This document shows, piece by piece, positions 52,760-63,600 of a stretch of DNA of 64,000 nucleotides. Both the position numbers and the translations under genes were made by a program. The notes beneath the pieces are model-generated. The model saw nothing but the letters and a program-made list of their open reading frames with translations, was not told the origin of the DNA and ran no database searches. This stretch comes from Debaryomyces hansenii CBS767 (lineage: Eukaryota > Ascomycota > Pichiomycetes > Serinales > Debaryomycetaceae). The number at the start of each line of letters is the position of its first letter. The stretch's first letter is position 1. The stretch spans positions 1,612,001 to 1,676,000 of the forward strand of contig NC_006048.2 of NCBI RefSeq assembly GCF_000006445.2, in the 5' to 3' direction.

Positions 52760-53671
52760 ATGATCAAGAGATTGCTTATTAAGGCTTCAAACAGCTACGA
52801 TAATAATTATCAAGTGGTTCCGGTCAACACGTGCAAGCCCATCGACATCGAGTCAGATATCGGGGTATTCAGCTTGATAGTAAATGTGAGGAATTTCGAT
52901 GGATGCAATGAACACCGTCCGAATAGCACGTACAATGTTGGGGACGAAAAGTACTTGGATGGCAGTGAAGTGGATGCACCATCCAAAGGAGATCCTTCAT
53001 ACAAGGCCAATTTGCGGTTGGAGGTAAGCTTCAAGCCCAAACGACAGATCAAAGGGTCCGAATTGCTTTTTGGTAATGACTTCACTGTTCCCATCAAGTC
53101 ATACGTGCCCACAAGCATTTTGTCTACGGGATTGAAATTCTTTACCTATTTTATCAACAAAACTATCAAGGGAGAGATCTACGGCGATAAGCCATATCTC
53201 TATGGGCTTGCATTGAACAGCTTTACATACATGTCACTCAACCATGAAAAGAAGGAAGGGGCTACTCTGGAAACTAAGGAATCCGAGAAGGGAGTATCAG
53301 GCACTTCCACGGGGGACAATGATAAGAATGAGAATCTTAACTCAAATGAAGACAATACTTTAAAGATTCCGTCCGAACCGACACAGAGAAAACGCTTTTT
53401 CAACAACGTCAATCACTGTGAGAGTTTTGTGTTCAACGATACCACAAACTATGTGTTACAATTCGATACGTCGTATCTTAAAATGGCCGATTCTAAGTAC
53501 TCGGTTTCAATTCCAACATTTGGCAATAGGTCCTTCGATATAGACGTTTCGAACTACGCTAACGATGAACTCAACAATTTTAACTGGGTCATTAAACAGG
53601 GAGGCTACGACGGTGTAGGCTGCGGTACTTTAGGATTAGTGGTCAACTTTGCTTTGGTCAATGAAGACTAG
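52760..53671 (+). CDS. DUF1769 (UPF0590) family protein
   Basis: 303 residues from the ATG at 52760. The frame extends upstream to a TTG at 52685, but no ATG precedes 52760. Family marks: LLFGNDFTVPIKSYVPTSI near residue 120, FTYFINKTIKGEIYGDKPYLYGLALNSFTYM after it, and a late block CGTLGLVVNF. A hydrophilic insertion with TKESEKGVSGTSTGDNDK lies between. The family is widespread in fungi and of unknown function. It has no signal peptide and is likely cytosolic or nuclear. Confidence 0.75.
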   Translation: MIKRLLIKASNSYDNNYQVVPVNTCKPIDIESDIGVFSLIVNVRNFDGCNEHRPNSTYNVGDEKYLDGSEVDAPSKGDPSYKANLRLEVSFKPKRQIKGSELLFGNDFTVPIKSYVPTSILSTGLKFFTYFINKTIKGEIYGDKPYLYGLALNSFTYMSLNHEKKEGATLETKESEKGVSGTSTGDNDKNENLNSNEDNTLKIPSEPTQRKRFFNNVNHCESFVFNDTTNYVLQFDTSYLKMADSKYSVSIPTFGNRSFDIDVSNYANDELNNFNWVIKQGGYDGVGCGTLGLVVNFALVNED

Positions 53672-53858
53672 TTATCGGTGTATACTATACTTTGTGTAGG
53701 TTATGATAGTATATATGTACTGCATACAAATTAGACGTAAATCATCACCAAAAAAAAGTAAACCACCCTGAAAAAAAAGCAGTCACTGATTTCCATTTTG
53801 GAAAAAACAGTCACAGACCATCTGATCAAAGATAAGGTAGACTGCAAAATATAGTAAC

Positions 53859-56800
53859 ATGTCTATGGAGAATGATGGAGATACAGATAATATAGAACTA
53901 AATAAGGCCATTGCCGATTCTATATCGTCGTTGAAGTATCAGCAAGATGAGCATGAAAAAGAAGACGACAAGAGCGACCACGCTGACGATATTGACTTAG
54001 AGAACGCTATTGGGGATGTATTCAATCAGTTTGACTTCGGGGACACACAAGCTAAGAACGAAGAGGATGAACAAAGGGCTCACGAAGACAAGGAAGACGA
54101 TGACTTGGAATTGAATAAAGCTATTGGTAACGCACTTGGGTCAATGGATGTAAACAAACAACAAACAAGCGAAGTTTCACAAAGTACGACAGATGCGAAT
54201 GCGGAGGTGAATGCATCTGGATCAGACGATAAGGAAAGTAGTAGCCAGAATGATGATGGGTTAGAAGAAGCTATAGGAAATGCCTTCAGTTCACTAGAAG
54301 ATAAGCCAGAAATACACAGTGACACAAATCATAAAATACCGAAAGATGATGAACAGAAAGAAGATTCGTATGAACGTACGGGTGGAGGCTTGAACGAAGG
54401 AGAAGGTGAAGGAGAAAATGAAGAAGAAGAAGAAGAAAATGATGACGATTTGGAGAAGGCAATAAGAGATGCCTTCGAGAGTAATCAACAAACACAGAAT
54501 GAAGGTCGTACGGATTCGGAGACGCACACAGAAAACGATTCCATAATAGCGGCTCATGTACCACCTATTTCCATGGATAGTGATAAACACGATCGAATAG
54601 AATCAGAAAGGTTAGATGAAGTGATAGATGGTGCTTTCAGTACACTCGAAAACTCTGATCATCAAAGACGAACGAGTGCCGAACCAGACAATGACGAAGA
54701 CTTGAATAGAGCTATAGCCAATGCTTTTAGCGGAATAACTGAAAATAATAATAGCCATGATACATCTGAAAAGGATGATAGAGATGGCGATGATTTGGAT
54801 TTGAACGAGGCCATTGGTAATGCGTTCAAGAATATATCCGAATTAGGAGGAACTAATGATGGATCGAAATCAGAGTCACAAATCCAAACAGATGCAAATG
54901 AGCGTCAAGATGATTCTTATGGAAAACACGTTCCTGATGAAGTTCAACGTAGGGGATCTCGTAGCGAGAAATTAACCAATACTATTAATAATGTACTTGA
55001 TGAGTTTATTCCAGGTAAGGATGAAAATAAAGGGAGCTCCACTAAGGATGATGATTTACATGATGCAATATCTGCATCGTTTAAACAATTAATGGGCGAA
55101 GATGACACGAAGAACGATAAAGAAGTAAGTCAAGTGTCTCATGTATCAGAAGCACAACAACCCAGTAAAGATGACAAACATGATAATATGGATGCTTTCA
55201 TGGAAAATGTTATTAGTGAAGCTTTCAGGAATGTTGCTGAACAGACGAACGATTCACAAGATGTAAGTGCTCTGTCAAAAAGATCTGAACATGAAAAACA
55301 AGGTGAAACAGGATTTGACTTGACAAATCTTGTTCAAAATATGGTGAATCAAATGTCTCATACTGAAGAGAATACAAAATCAAATCAAGGTGGATTACCT
55401 ATTTCTGATGATATATTGCAGGAATTGGCACTAGAGATTACAAACCAGGTTCAAGATCAGCTCGAAGACGAGTCACATAAGAAGTCCAAGACGATAACTG
55501 ATATGCCGCAAATAGATGAAAATGTTTTAGCCCATTTTCAAAATGAAGCATATAAAGACGACACTAATGACAGTGATAAATTGGATACAAACAAAACTTC
55601 AACAGAAGATAATACACTTCAAGCAGTATTAGCAACAGCTGTTCGTAATGCTATTGAAAGTAATACAACAACATTAAATGATCCGAATAGAAGATTATCG
55701 CTTTCTCAAGGAACTAAACAAGATAACGAAACAGAGGACCTCGAACAATTGCAGATGAATGATATTTTACAAAATGCTTTTAATATGGCTATGGAGAATC
55801 CTCATGACTTATTAACCAATTTAGAAATGGAAGATGAAAATGATGAACATCAAAATAAAGCAGATGCGCATTCAACTACTGCAAGGTCTCAGAGTAATCA
55901 AGTTGCAACTGCATTGGCTAAACTACCACACCCTTTACCTGCTTCAACTACTACTTTCCTCGAATCGTTGAATCGTTCTAATGACATTGATTTATCAGGA
56001 CCTTCATCAAATAGAAAAAAGAAATCTCAAAATCGTTTGAGCAATATGTCTACGTCATCTGAACCTATATCATCTCAAACAGATCGCATATCAGCTGTTG
56101 CCAAAAATATAATGAGTAATTTTGCAAATAAATCATTGACATTGAATAGTAGAGACGAAGCAAAAAAAAATTCTTTATCTATTGCGGAGACTTTAGCGTT
56201 GCATAGGTCTTCCATGAACAGTGGTCCTCGAAGAGACTATTCATCAATAGAATCATTAGATGGGGCTTTAAGGAGCGAGTCTAGCTCTAGCTCTAATTCA
56301 GATGCAATTAATTCACAAGTTTCAAACGTTTTATCTTCACTTTCTTCTCGTATTAATAGTGCGGCGAGTAATTCTGGTACAGATTATAACTTGTTGCAGG
56401 TAATAAGACAAATGACTAGTGCTTTAACTTCTAGGCCAAGTACTTCTTCATCCTCATATCTATTACCCACTACCACACCCTCAGTGACTGATATCATAAT
56501 GAGCTATAAAGATAAGAAGGATGAAAGCGCAATCATTAGTCCCTTGGTCTTAGCCAAGAAATTCTTGGAAGATAAACAAATGGCTCCAAGTTATGGAAAA
56601 GCAGTATCTTTAATAGATAATGTATTAGAATTGTTTAATTCTAATTCAACTAGCGAAAGTCAAATTGATCCATCAATGAGAGATACATCATTTGCATCTT
56701 CTCAGTTGAATTTAGATATTGTTAAGCCAGAATTTATTACATCTATAAGTAACTCAGTTGCATCAGCAATTTCAAGCTTTAGTTCAAGATCTAAAAAAGG

Positions 56801-58193
56801 ATCCATTTTTGGAGAGAGGTTTAAAACTGACTCTCCAGAATATAAGGAAAGAATACGGTTGGAAAATAGAGAACGAAAGAAAAGATGGAGAGAAGAAAAC
56901 GCTGAAAGAAATAAAGATAATGATTTAAGATCGAGAGTTTTAAAAAGGGCAACATTAATGTTTGGCGAGAAGGATACCCCTGACAAGAAATCTTGGGTCG
57001 ATGATGAATTTAATAAAAGGCGGGAAAAGAGAATAGCAAAACAAAAAAAGGATGATTATGAAAGACAAAGTAAAGGTTACACTGATGACGATAACTTCGA
57101 TAGAAAGTCATTCAGAGATAAAGAACCCAATGCTTTAGTTCATGATCCTAATTTAATAAGACCCGTTACCGATATTTTCAACATAGTATCGAATTTTAAT
57201 CATAACGAAGATCCTGATGCAGCACTTGCGGCCACGTCAGCGGCGACGGCAACTGCTGCGGCAATATACGCTAATACCCATAATACAACAAACTCCAAGT
57301 TGGTAGAGTCTGCAGTATCTAAGATCCTTTTGTCTTTGATGGAAAATTCTCATTCAGTCGGTCAAGAAGAGCGTATTGCCAGCCTTTCAAAAGGCGTCAC
57401 ATCATCTTTCAAATTGGAGACATCACCTACATCATTATCAACAACTAATAAACAAACACTTCCTTCAAAACTACCAGATAGTGAATTAACGTCACTTGTT
57501 AAAACCACGCCTACTTCAACAAGCGGTATTTTGAATAGATTATCAGCTACCATAAGAGGATTTTCACCATCCACTTTGTCTTCATTATCTAATTCGGATA
57601 ATGCTCCGAGCTCGTTATTGCAGTTGCAAAACTTAACGCTCAACAATGACAAAGACGACAACTTGCAAAAAAGGAAGACCAGCGAGCCTTTACCACATGA
57701 TACGAAACGATCAAAACCATCATCTCCTCTATCTGAACCGAAAGCGTTTATTGAAGACACAGACGCAGCTGAAAGTTCTTCGATTTCTAATATTGCATCT
57801 AATTTAGATAGTATTAGAAATGCAATTTCGAATACCAATAATTCCCATTTATGGAGCTCATCAAACGCATTGAAGATGCCGCATTATAAGAAGCCTGATG
57901 TTTTTTCTGCTATTTCAGTAAATCCTAATTCGAACGATGATAATATCGATCCAGCAATTAAAAAAGAATATCCAACCTTGTCATTAGCTTCCACATCACC
58001 ATTTATTTCAAATAAGTCAAATTACCTAGCAGGAAGTAGATCCTTATCTAACTCAACTATCGCAGAAGCATCAATTGGTTTGAGAAAGCCAGGTAGTTTT
58101 CAGAGACCAAGCTATTCTAAGCCAGATAAGAACAAAACACAGAAAGGCTTTGGGTATCCTCCTCTTCATTCAACTTCATTTAAGGATAATTAG
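53859..58193 (+). CDS. SPP41: Large acidic protein Spp41-like
   Basis: 1444 residues. The N-terminal ~700 residues are very acidic and carry about a dozen spaced repeats of a short helix motif, typified by DLELNKAIGNALGSM, GLEEAIGNAFSSLE, DLNEAIGNAFKNI. Near residues 995-1040 is a DUF3020-type basic segment: ERIRLENRERKKRWREENAE then RNKDNDLRSRVLKRATLMFG. The C-terminus is Ser-rich with a possible nuclear signal (HDTKRSKPSSP). S. cerevisiae Spp41, of similar length, was identified as a negative regulator of the splicing genes PRP3 and PRP4. Its molecular role is unclear. Most of the protein is predicted disordered. Confidence 0.75.
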   Translation: MSMENDGDTDNIELNKAIADSISSLKYQQDEHEKEDDKSDHADDIDLENAIGDVFNQFDFGDTQAKNEEDEQRAHEDKEDDDLELNKAIGNALGSMDVNKQQTSEVSQSTTDANAEVNASGSDDKESSSQNDDGLEEAIGNAFSSLEDKPEIHSDTNHKIPKDDEQKEDSYERTGGGLNEGEGEGENEEEEEENDDDLEKAIRDAFESNQQTQNEGRTDSETHTENDSIIAAHVPPISMDSDKHDRIESERLDEVIDGAFSTLENSDHQRRTSAEPDNDEDLNRAIANAFSGITENNNSHDTSEKDDRDGDDLDLNEAIGNAFKNISELGGTNDGSKSESQIQTDANERQDDSYGKHVPDEVQRRGSRSEKLTNTINNVLDEFIPGKDENKGSSTKDDDLHDAISASFKQLMGEDDTKNDKEVSQVSHVSEAQQPSKDDKHDNMDAFMENVISEAFRNVAEQTNDSQDVSALSKRSEHEKQGETGFDLTNLVQNMVNQMSHTEENTKSNQGGLPISDDILQELALEITNQVQDQLEDESHKKSKTITDMPQIDENVLAHFQNEAYKDDTNDSDKLDTNKTSTEDNTLQAVLATAVRNAIESNTTTLNDPNRRLSLSQGTKQDNETEDLEQLQMNDILQNAFNMAMENPHDLLTNLEMEDENDEHQNKADAHSTTARSQSNQVATALAKLPHPLPASTTTFLESLNRSNDIDLSGPSSNRKKKSQNRLSNMSTSSEPISSQTDRISAVAKNIMSNFANKSLTLNSRDEAKKNSLSIAETLALHRSSMNSGPRRDYSSIESLDGALRSESSSSSNSDAINSQVSNVLSSLSSRINSAASNSGTDYNLLQVIRQMTSALTSRPSTSSSSYLLPTTTPSVTDIIMSYKDKKDESAIISPLVLAKKFLEDKQMAPSYGKAVSLIDNVLELFNSNSTSESQIDPSMRDTSFASSQLNLDIVKPEFITSISNSVASAISSFSSRSKKGSIFGERFKTDSPEYKERIRLENRERKKRWREENAERNKDNDLRSRVLKRATLMFGEKDTPDKKSWVDDEFNKRREKRIAKQKKDDYERQSKGYTDDDNFDRKSFRDKEPNALVHDPNLIRPVTDIFNIVSNFNHNEDPDAALAATSAATATAAAIYANTHNTTNSKLVESAVSKILLSLMENSHSVGQEERIASLSKGVTSSFKLETSPTSLSTTNKQTLPSKLPDSELTSLVKTTPTSTSGILNRLSATIRGFSPSTLSSLSNSDNAPSSLLQLQNLTLNNDKDDNLQKRKTSEPLPHDTKRSKPSSPLSEPKAFIEDTDAAESSSISNIASNLDSIRNAISNTNNSHLWSSSNALKMPHYKKPDVFSAISVNPNSNDDNIDPAIKKEYPTLSLASTSPFISNKSNYLAGSRSLSNSTIAEASIGLRKPGSFQRPSYSKPDKNKTQKGFGYPPLHSTSFKDN

Positions 58194-58291
58194 TTCAATT
58201 TATTTTTTATTGACTATCTAATATTATTGAACAATAAGTGTATAATAAGTGTACTATAAATATGTATTAAGTAATAAAGTATGGAACATTA

Positions 58292-60475
58292 TTATAAAGG
58301 TTTTGTTTCATTTAATAACCAATTATAGGCCCTTTTGTTACCAATTTCTAATAATTTATTACAAAAGTCTTCTCTTACACTCTTATGATATTCATTTATC
58401 CAGCTTACTTCGGAAGAGCTTAAGTGCTTTGTAGAGATTAATTTTCGACAGAATGGTACCTTGGTTAAATATCCGAAGCACAAGAAACTGTCACCGTTTC
58501 TCGTTTTCCCAACTCTTTCATTAGATTCAATTATTTCTAATTCACTTTCAATTCTAAACCCATATTCTCCATCAACATAATAGCCCGGTTCATCTGTTAA
58601 TATAGCACCTTTTTTAAATATATCCAGACTATTAGCGCCGCCTGCGGTTGTCAGGATATATAAAGGGCCCTCGTGCACATTACCAAAACTTCCAACCCCA
58701 TGCCCTGTACCATGGTTAAAATCTAATCCTTCATTCCAGAGAGGTTGCCTAGAATAGGCGTCTAATATAGTGCCAGTGCTACTAGAATTAGGTGGAAATT
58801 TTGCCATTGCAACTGCCAAATGTCCTTTTAAGACTAAAGTATAATACTTCTTATACTCTTCTAAATTCTTATCCTTTGGATTTCCAAATAGAATTGTCCT
58901 TGTAATGTCTGTTGTTCCCTCCAAATAATGAGCTCCTGAGTCCAACAAGTATACTTGGGTTGGGTCAATTATAGAATTCTCTTCCCTTGTTGGCGCATAA
59001 TGTATAACCGCTGCATTTGGGCCAGATGAAGATATGGTTTCATATGATAAGCCCTTGAAATTTGGGAGCTTCGATCGTATGGAATATATTTTGCATGCTG
59101 CATCATATTCAGATATTGCACGATGTTTGTCAATAATTTGGTGATTTAACCATGAAATTAACAAAATAAAAGCAAGAGAATCTTTGAACTGAGCAATTTT
59201 AGCATTAAACAATTCTGATTTATTTTTTGTTAGCTTTAAGTTGGAGATGATTGACTCAAACTTTACAGACTGTTTCGCAAATGATTGAGGTATGTAGGAA
59301 TACAATGCATAATTTGTAGCAGCTCTTTCTGGTAAAACAATCAGCAAATCGCTTTGAGACGTTGTAGATTTCAATTGAGATAAATCTGAATAGAAATCAT
59401 CGTATGGTTTGATAGTTAAACCTTTGATATGCGCAAAGTGCAGATGAAGTTCAACTGTGCCATTATCAATTTTTGCCTTGTCGATATACAAAATAACCGA
59501 TTCCAAGGTGACTAAAGCATAACTGAAGAATACTGGTGAAAAGGGAATATCTGAATCTGCCCTTAGGTTAAATAGCCAAGCAACTTCATCTAATGCAGAT
59601 ATTACGAGATGAGTATTATTTTTGGACTGCAAGATCTTGCGTATCTTGTTTAGTTTATTCTCGGTAGTTTCACCGGAGTACTGTAATGGAAGCACATATA
59701 TTGGATCCAACGACCGCGTAGGCTTATCCTTGCCCCACACCTCATCAACTAAGTTTACCTCCAGAAGCAAATTAAAATCGAATTTATTCTCATACTGTAA
59801 TACCCGAATTCTTTCAAAATATTCTCCCACCGAAACACTGATAAGTCTAGGGTCACACGAGATAACATTACTAAATTTGTTTCCAATAGCTTCTTGTATA
59901 GCAAATTGTTTCCATGTAGGATACGACGCAATTCCCTGTTTAAGTAACATCCAATGCTCAAGATCTAGTTGTTTCTCCGCCTGCAAAAAATATCTTCCGT
60001 CTGTAGATAACGCCGCTTTTCCAGTGAGTTTCCTATCATCATCAAGTGTCACGACACATAAACCTGAACTCCCTGTAAACCCAGATATATACTGCCTTCT
60101 CATGTCCGCTTCCGCAGTATACTCTGATTGATGCTCATCTTCTGATGGGATAATATAAACCCCAATTCCATGTTCCTTCATCAATATTCTCAATTGACGA
60201 AGTTTTTCACCAGCGGACATAATCGAACCACACAACAGAGCTGGATTCGCAACATACGGTAAATTTGGTAGATTTGTATCATCATCTGAATCGCTCTCAC
60301 TATCGATCTCTTCTGTTGCCATCAGACTCATTTTGGTTAAGTATGGTAACATCATGAATGACTTAGATAAGAGCAGTGTAAATGATGGGCATGTAGTAGT
60401 TGAAAACTCGCTCGGAGATACAGTATCCCTCTTATTAATCAGCAACAATGGCTCCTTTTCAATATTCCTAGTCAT
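58292..60475 (-). CDS. FRA1: Aminopeptidase P family protein Fra1
   Basis: 727 residues. After a poorly conserved ~75-residue N-terminus (an alternative start at one of the later Met residues, for example MMLPYLTK near residue 41, is possible), the creatinase N-terminal domains begin with LRQLRILMKEHGIGVYIIPSEDEHQSEY. The M24B catalytic domain has all metal ligands: Asp in LLDSGAHYLEGTTDITRT (two Asp), His in HGTGHGVGSF, Glu in LTDEPGYY and Glu in RIESELEI. In S. cerevisiae Fra1 acts with Fra2 in sensing iron-sulfur status to restrain Aft1. The protein looks catalytically complete. Divergent from SMC1. Confidence 0.88.
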   Translation of the reverse strand: MTRNIEKEPLLLINKRDTVSPSEFSTTTCPSFTLLLSKSFMMLPYLTKMSLMATEEIDSESDSDDDTNLPNLPYVANPALLCGSIMSAGEKLRQLRILMKEHGIGVYIIPSEDEHQSEYTAEADMRRQYISGFTGSSGLCVVTLDDDRKLTGKAALSTDGRYFLQAEKQLDLEHWMLLKQGIASYPTWKQFAIQEAIGNKFSNVISCDPRLISVSVGEYFERIRVLQYENKFDFNLLLEVNLVDEVWGKDKPTRSLDPIYVLPLQYSGETTENKLNKIRKILQSKNNTHLVISALDEVAWLFNLRADSDIPFSPVFFSYALVTLESVILYIDKAKIDNGTVELHLHFAHIKGLTIKPYDDFYSDLSQLKSTTSQSDLLIVLPERAATNYALYSYIPQSFAKQSVKFESIISNLKLTKNKSELFNAKIAQFKDSLAFILLISWLNHQIIDKHRAISEYDAACKIYSIRSKLPNFKGLSYETISSSGPNAAVIHYAPTREENSIIDPTQVYLLDSGAHYLEGTTDITRTILFGNPKDKNLEEYKKYYTLVLKGHLAVAMAKFPPNSSSTGTILDAYSRQPLWNEGLDFNHGTGHGVGSFGNVHEGPLYILTTAGGANSLDIFKKGAILTDEPGYYVDGEYGFRIESELEIIESNERVGKTRNGDSFLCFGYLTKVPFCRKLISTKHLSSSEVSWINEYHKSVREDFCNKLLEIGNKRAYNWLLNETKPL

Positions 60476-60605
60476 ATTTGATAATATACGCCAAAATTGT
60501 GCCGTTATCCTTGAAAAAGAATATACTCCCTACATTGTGGAGTATCATTAATGTATCATTTATATGTAGGGAGATTTTTTGCGCGTGGATGAGGAATAAA
60601 ATGTG

Positions 60606-60611
60606 ACGCGT
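60606..60611. promoter_or_regulatory. MCB-type element upstream of SMC1
   Basis: ACGCGT, 79 bp upstream of the SMC1 start codon, with another GCGCG-type run (60581-60585) nearby. MBF sites are typical of G1/S genes including cohesin. Inferred from motif and context. Confidence 0.5.
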
Positions 60612-60689
60612 ATACGTGAAGTAATAACATTGATTAATGATAAGTAAATAGATCAGAAATAACAATTATTGTACCTATTAGTATTCAGA

Positions 60690-63600
60690 ATGGGCAGATT
60701 AGTTGGCTTAGAGCTAGAGAACTTCAAATCGTACAGGGGGACGTCTTGTATTGGGTTTGGTACATCATTTTTCACGTCGATTATAGGGCCTAATGGAGCT
60801 GGTAAATCAAATATGATGGATGCTATATCATTTGTTTTGGGAGTTAAATCTTCTCATTTAAGATCTCACAATTTGAAAGATTTAATATATCGTGGGCGTC
60901 GTACTAATGTGAATGCGTTAGATAGTACGTTGGAGGAAATATCACCAGATCCAACTAAAGCGCATGTTATGGCTATTTATGAGAAGGATAACGGAGAAAT
61001 ATTGAATTTGAAGAGAATTATTACCAGCAGTGGAAGCAGTGAATATAAGATAAACGACAAGAGTGTGACAGCCTTACAATATTCTATGGTCTTGAAGAAC
61101 GAGAATATTTTGATCAAGGCAAGAAATTTTTTGGTTTTCCAAGGTGATGTAGAACAAATTGCCTCGCAATCACCAAAGGATTTGACAAAGTTAATTGAGA
61201 CCATTAGTGGAGCTAATGAATACCAGCAGGAGTATGAAACTTTAAGGGATGAGCTGGAGAAGGCTCATGAGTCGTCAAATGTAGTATTCTCGAGAAAAAG
61301 AACCTTGAATTCTGAATCCAAGCAATACAAGGAGCAGTTGATAGAACAAGAAACGTTCGAGAAGAAGTTAATCGATAAGACTAATTTAATTAAGATGATC
61401 AACTTGTACAAAATATACCATAACGAGAAAAAACATTTTCAATTGCATGGCGACTTGAAAAGTAAAAATGAAGAATTGCATCTTTTGAAGCAGAAGTTAA
61501 ACACGGAAGAAAAATCTTACAAGAATATGATGGCAGATTATTCGAAGAAGCTGTTGAATTTGAAGAGCCATTCCAAGAATGTATCTGATTTTGTTCGTAA
61601 TATTGATTCCGAAAAACGAAACTTGATTCCTGTAGATGCAAACAAGAAATCATTGGTAACTAAAATCAATGCCTGTAATAATAAAATAAAGGATCTCAAG
61701 AATGATGTTCAAAAGCAACAAAAGCAAGTCTTATCTATCGAGAAACAATTGAGAGAAGCCAAGAAAATGTTTGATGATTTCCAAGAAAAAGTAGCTGCTT
61801 CTAGTTCATCATCAGTATCGCCAAAGAGTCAAAAGGAATATGACAATTTAAGAGCCAAATTCTTGGCTAGCGAAGGGTCACAATTAGAAGAAGAATTAAG
61901 TCTTCTATTGAATGAGAAAGATTCGATCGATTCAACGATCACTAATTACGGTAATCAGAAGACAAATTCACACTCTAGAATATCTGATTTAGAAAGCATT
62001 ATACAATCAGAACTTAAAACGAAATTAGGGGAAGTATCTAGTGAAATCAATGATATACTTAGTCTTAAGTCAGAGAAAGTTGAATATAAAAATAGTCTTA
62101 CAAAGAAAAAGGAGGAATTCAACTATCAGGAATTAGAATTGAATTCACAATTGCGTGATATTTTAATTAAAATTGACGAATTAGCTTCCCAACAAAGAGA
62201 ATCTAATAAGCAAAGAAAATTAAGAGAGAATGTAACTATGTTGAAAAAATTGTTTCCTAAAGGAGCTGTAAAAGGAATTGTATACGATTTAGTCCGCCCA
62301 GCTCAGCACAAATACGAGGCAGCACTTCTGACCATCTTAGGTCGAAACTTTGACGCTATTATCGTTGAGACAACTTCAGTAGCCTATAAATGTATTGAAA
62401 TTTTGAAAGAAAGAAGAACGGGGGTTGCTACGTTTATTCCATTAGATTCTATTGTTAATGATTCACTTAATTTGAATTATTTAAGGTCAGTACACCCTTC
62501 AGCTCAACCGGGTATTGATATTTTAGAATATGACGACACATCTTTAGAACAAGCTATACAATATGTTGTTGGTGACACATTGGTTGTGGAAAATATTGAA
62601 GTAGCCAGAAGTATAAAATGGGGTTCTGGTAAAAAATTGGATAATAAGATGGTTACGTTAGAAGGATCTGTCATTCATAAGTCTGGATTAATGACTGGTG
62701 GTCAGCAACAACAAAAATCTAACAAGACTCTATCATGGGATCAAAATGAATGGAATAGTTTAAGTAACCTTAAGGAGGACTTGAGCGAAAAGTTGACGAA
62801 ACTTAATGACGAGAAACCAAAAGAGCTTGAGATCAACTTGGTAACTGATGAGATAAGTCAACTTGACGATAAACTTCCATTATTAAGAGCTCAAAAAGCT
62901 AATATTGAAAGGGTTATAGAAGACAGACAAACTGAAATTAATTTCCAGAAAGAGCTTATAGAAGAATTTGAAGTAAATATAGAAAGTAAAGTTGAATTAT
63001 TGGAAATTAATTCCCAGAAGATAGGAACCGTAGAGGAAAAAATAAAGCAGTTACAAGAAACTGTGTACCATGACTTCTGTGAGAAACTTGGCTATGAAAA
63101 TGGTATTGAAGACTATGAAAACTTGCATGGGTCTACCTTAAGAATTAGAGCAAAAGAGAGAACTCAATATTTGAAGGCAATTGATACTTTATCTAACAAA
63201 TTAAATTTCGAAAAAGAAAAGTTAGCAGAAACAGAAAGTAGAGAATCTGTGATGCAACAACAATTAAACTTATTAGAAGAAAGTGTTGGAGGGATTTTAT
63301 CTGAGAAGGAAAGTATTGAGGAAAGGATTGACAACCTCGAAGCTGAATTACAGGTACTTCAATCAGAGAAACAAGACTTAGAAACTGAATTAAATTCCAT
63401 GCTTAAAGTTTCAAAATCCTTGGAAAATAATGTTAACGACTCTAACAATGAATTAAAAAATTTGAATAAGGAAATCACAAGTATGGAAGAATCTATTCTA
63501 AAAGTAGATACCGAGAGAGTTAATATTTTGAAAAATTGCAAGATTGAGTCTATTAACTTGCCATTGAAGGACGGTCTTTTAGACTCGATCTCTATTAGTG

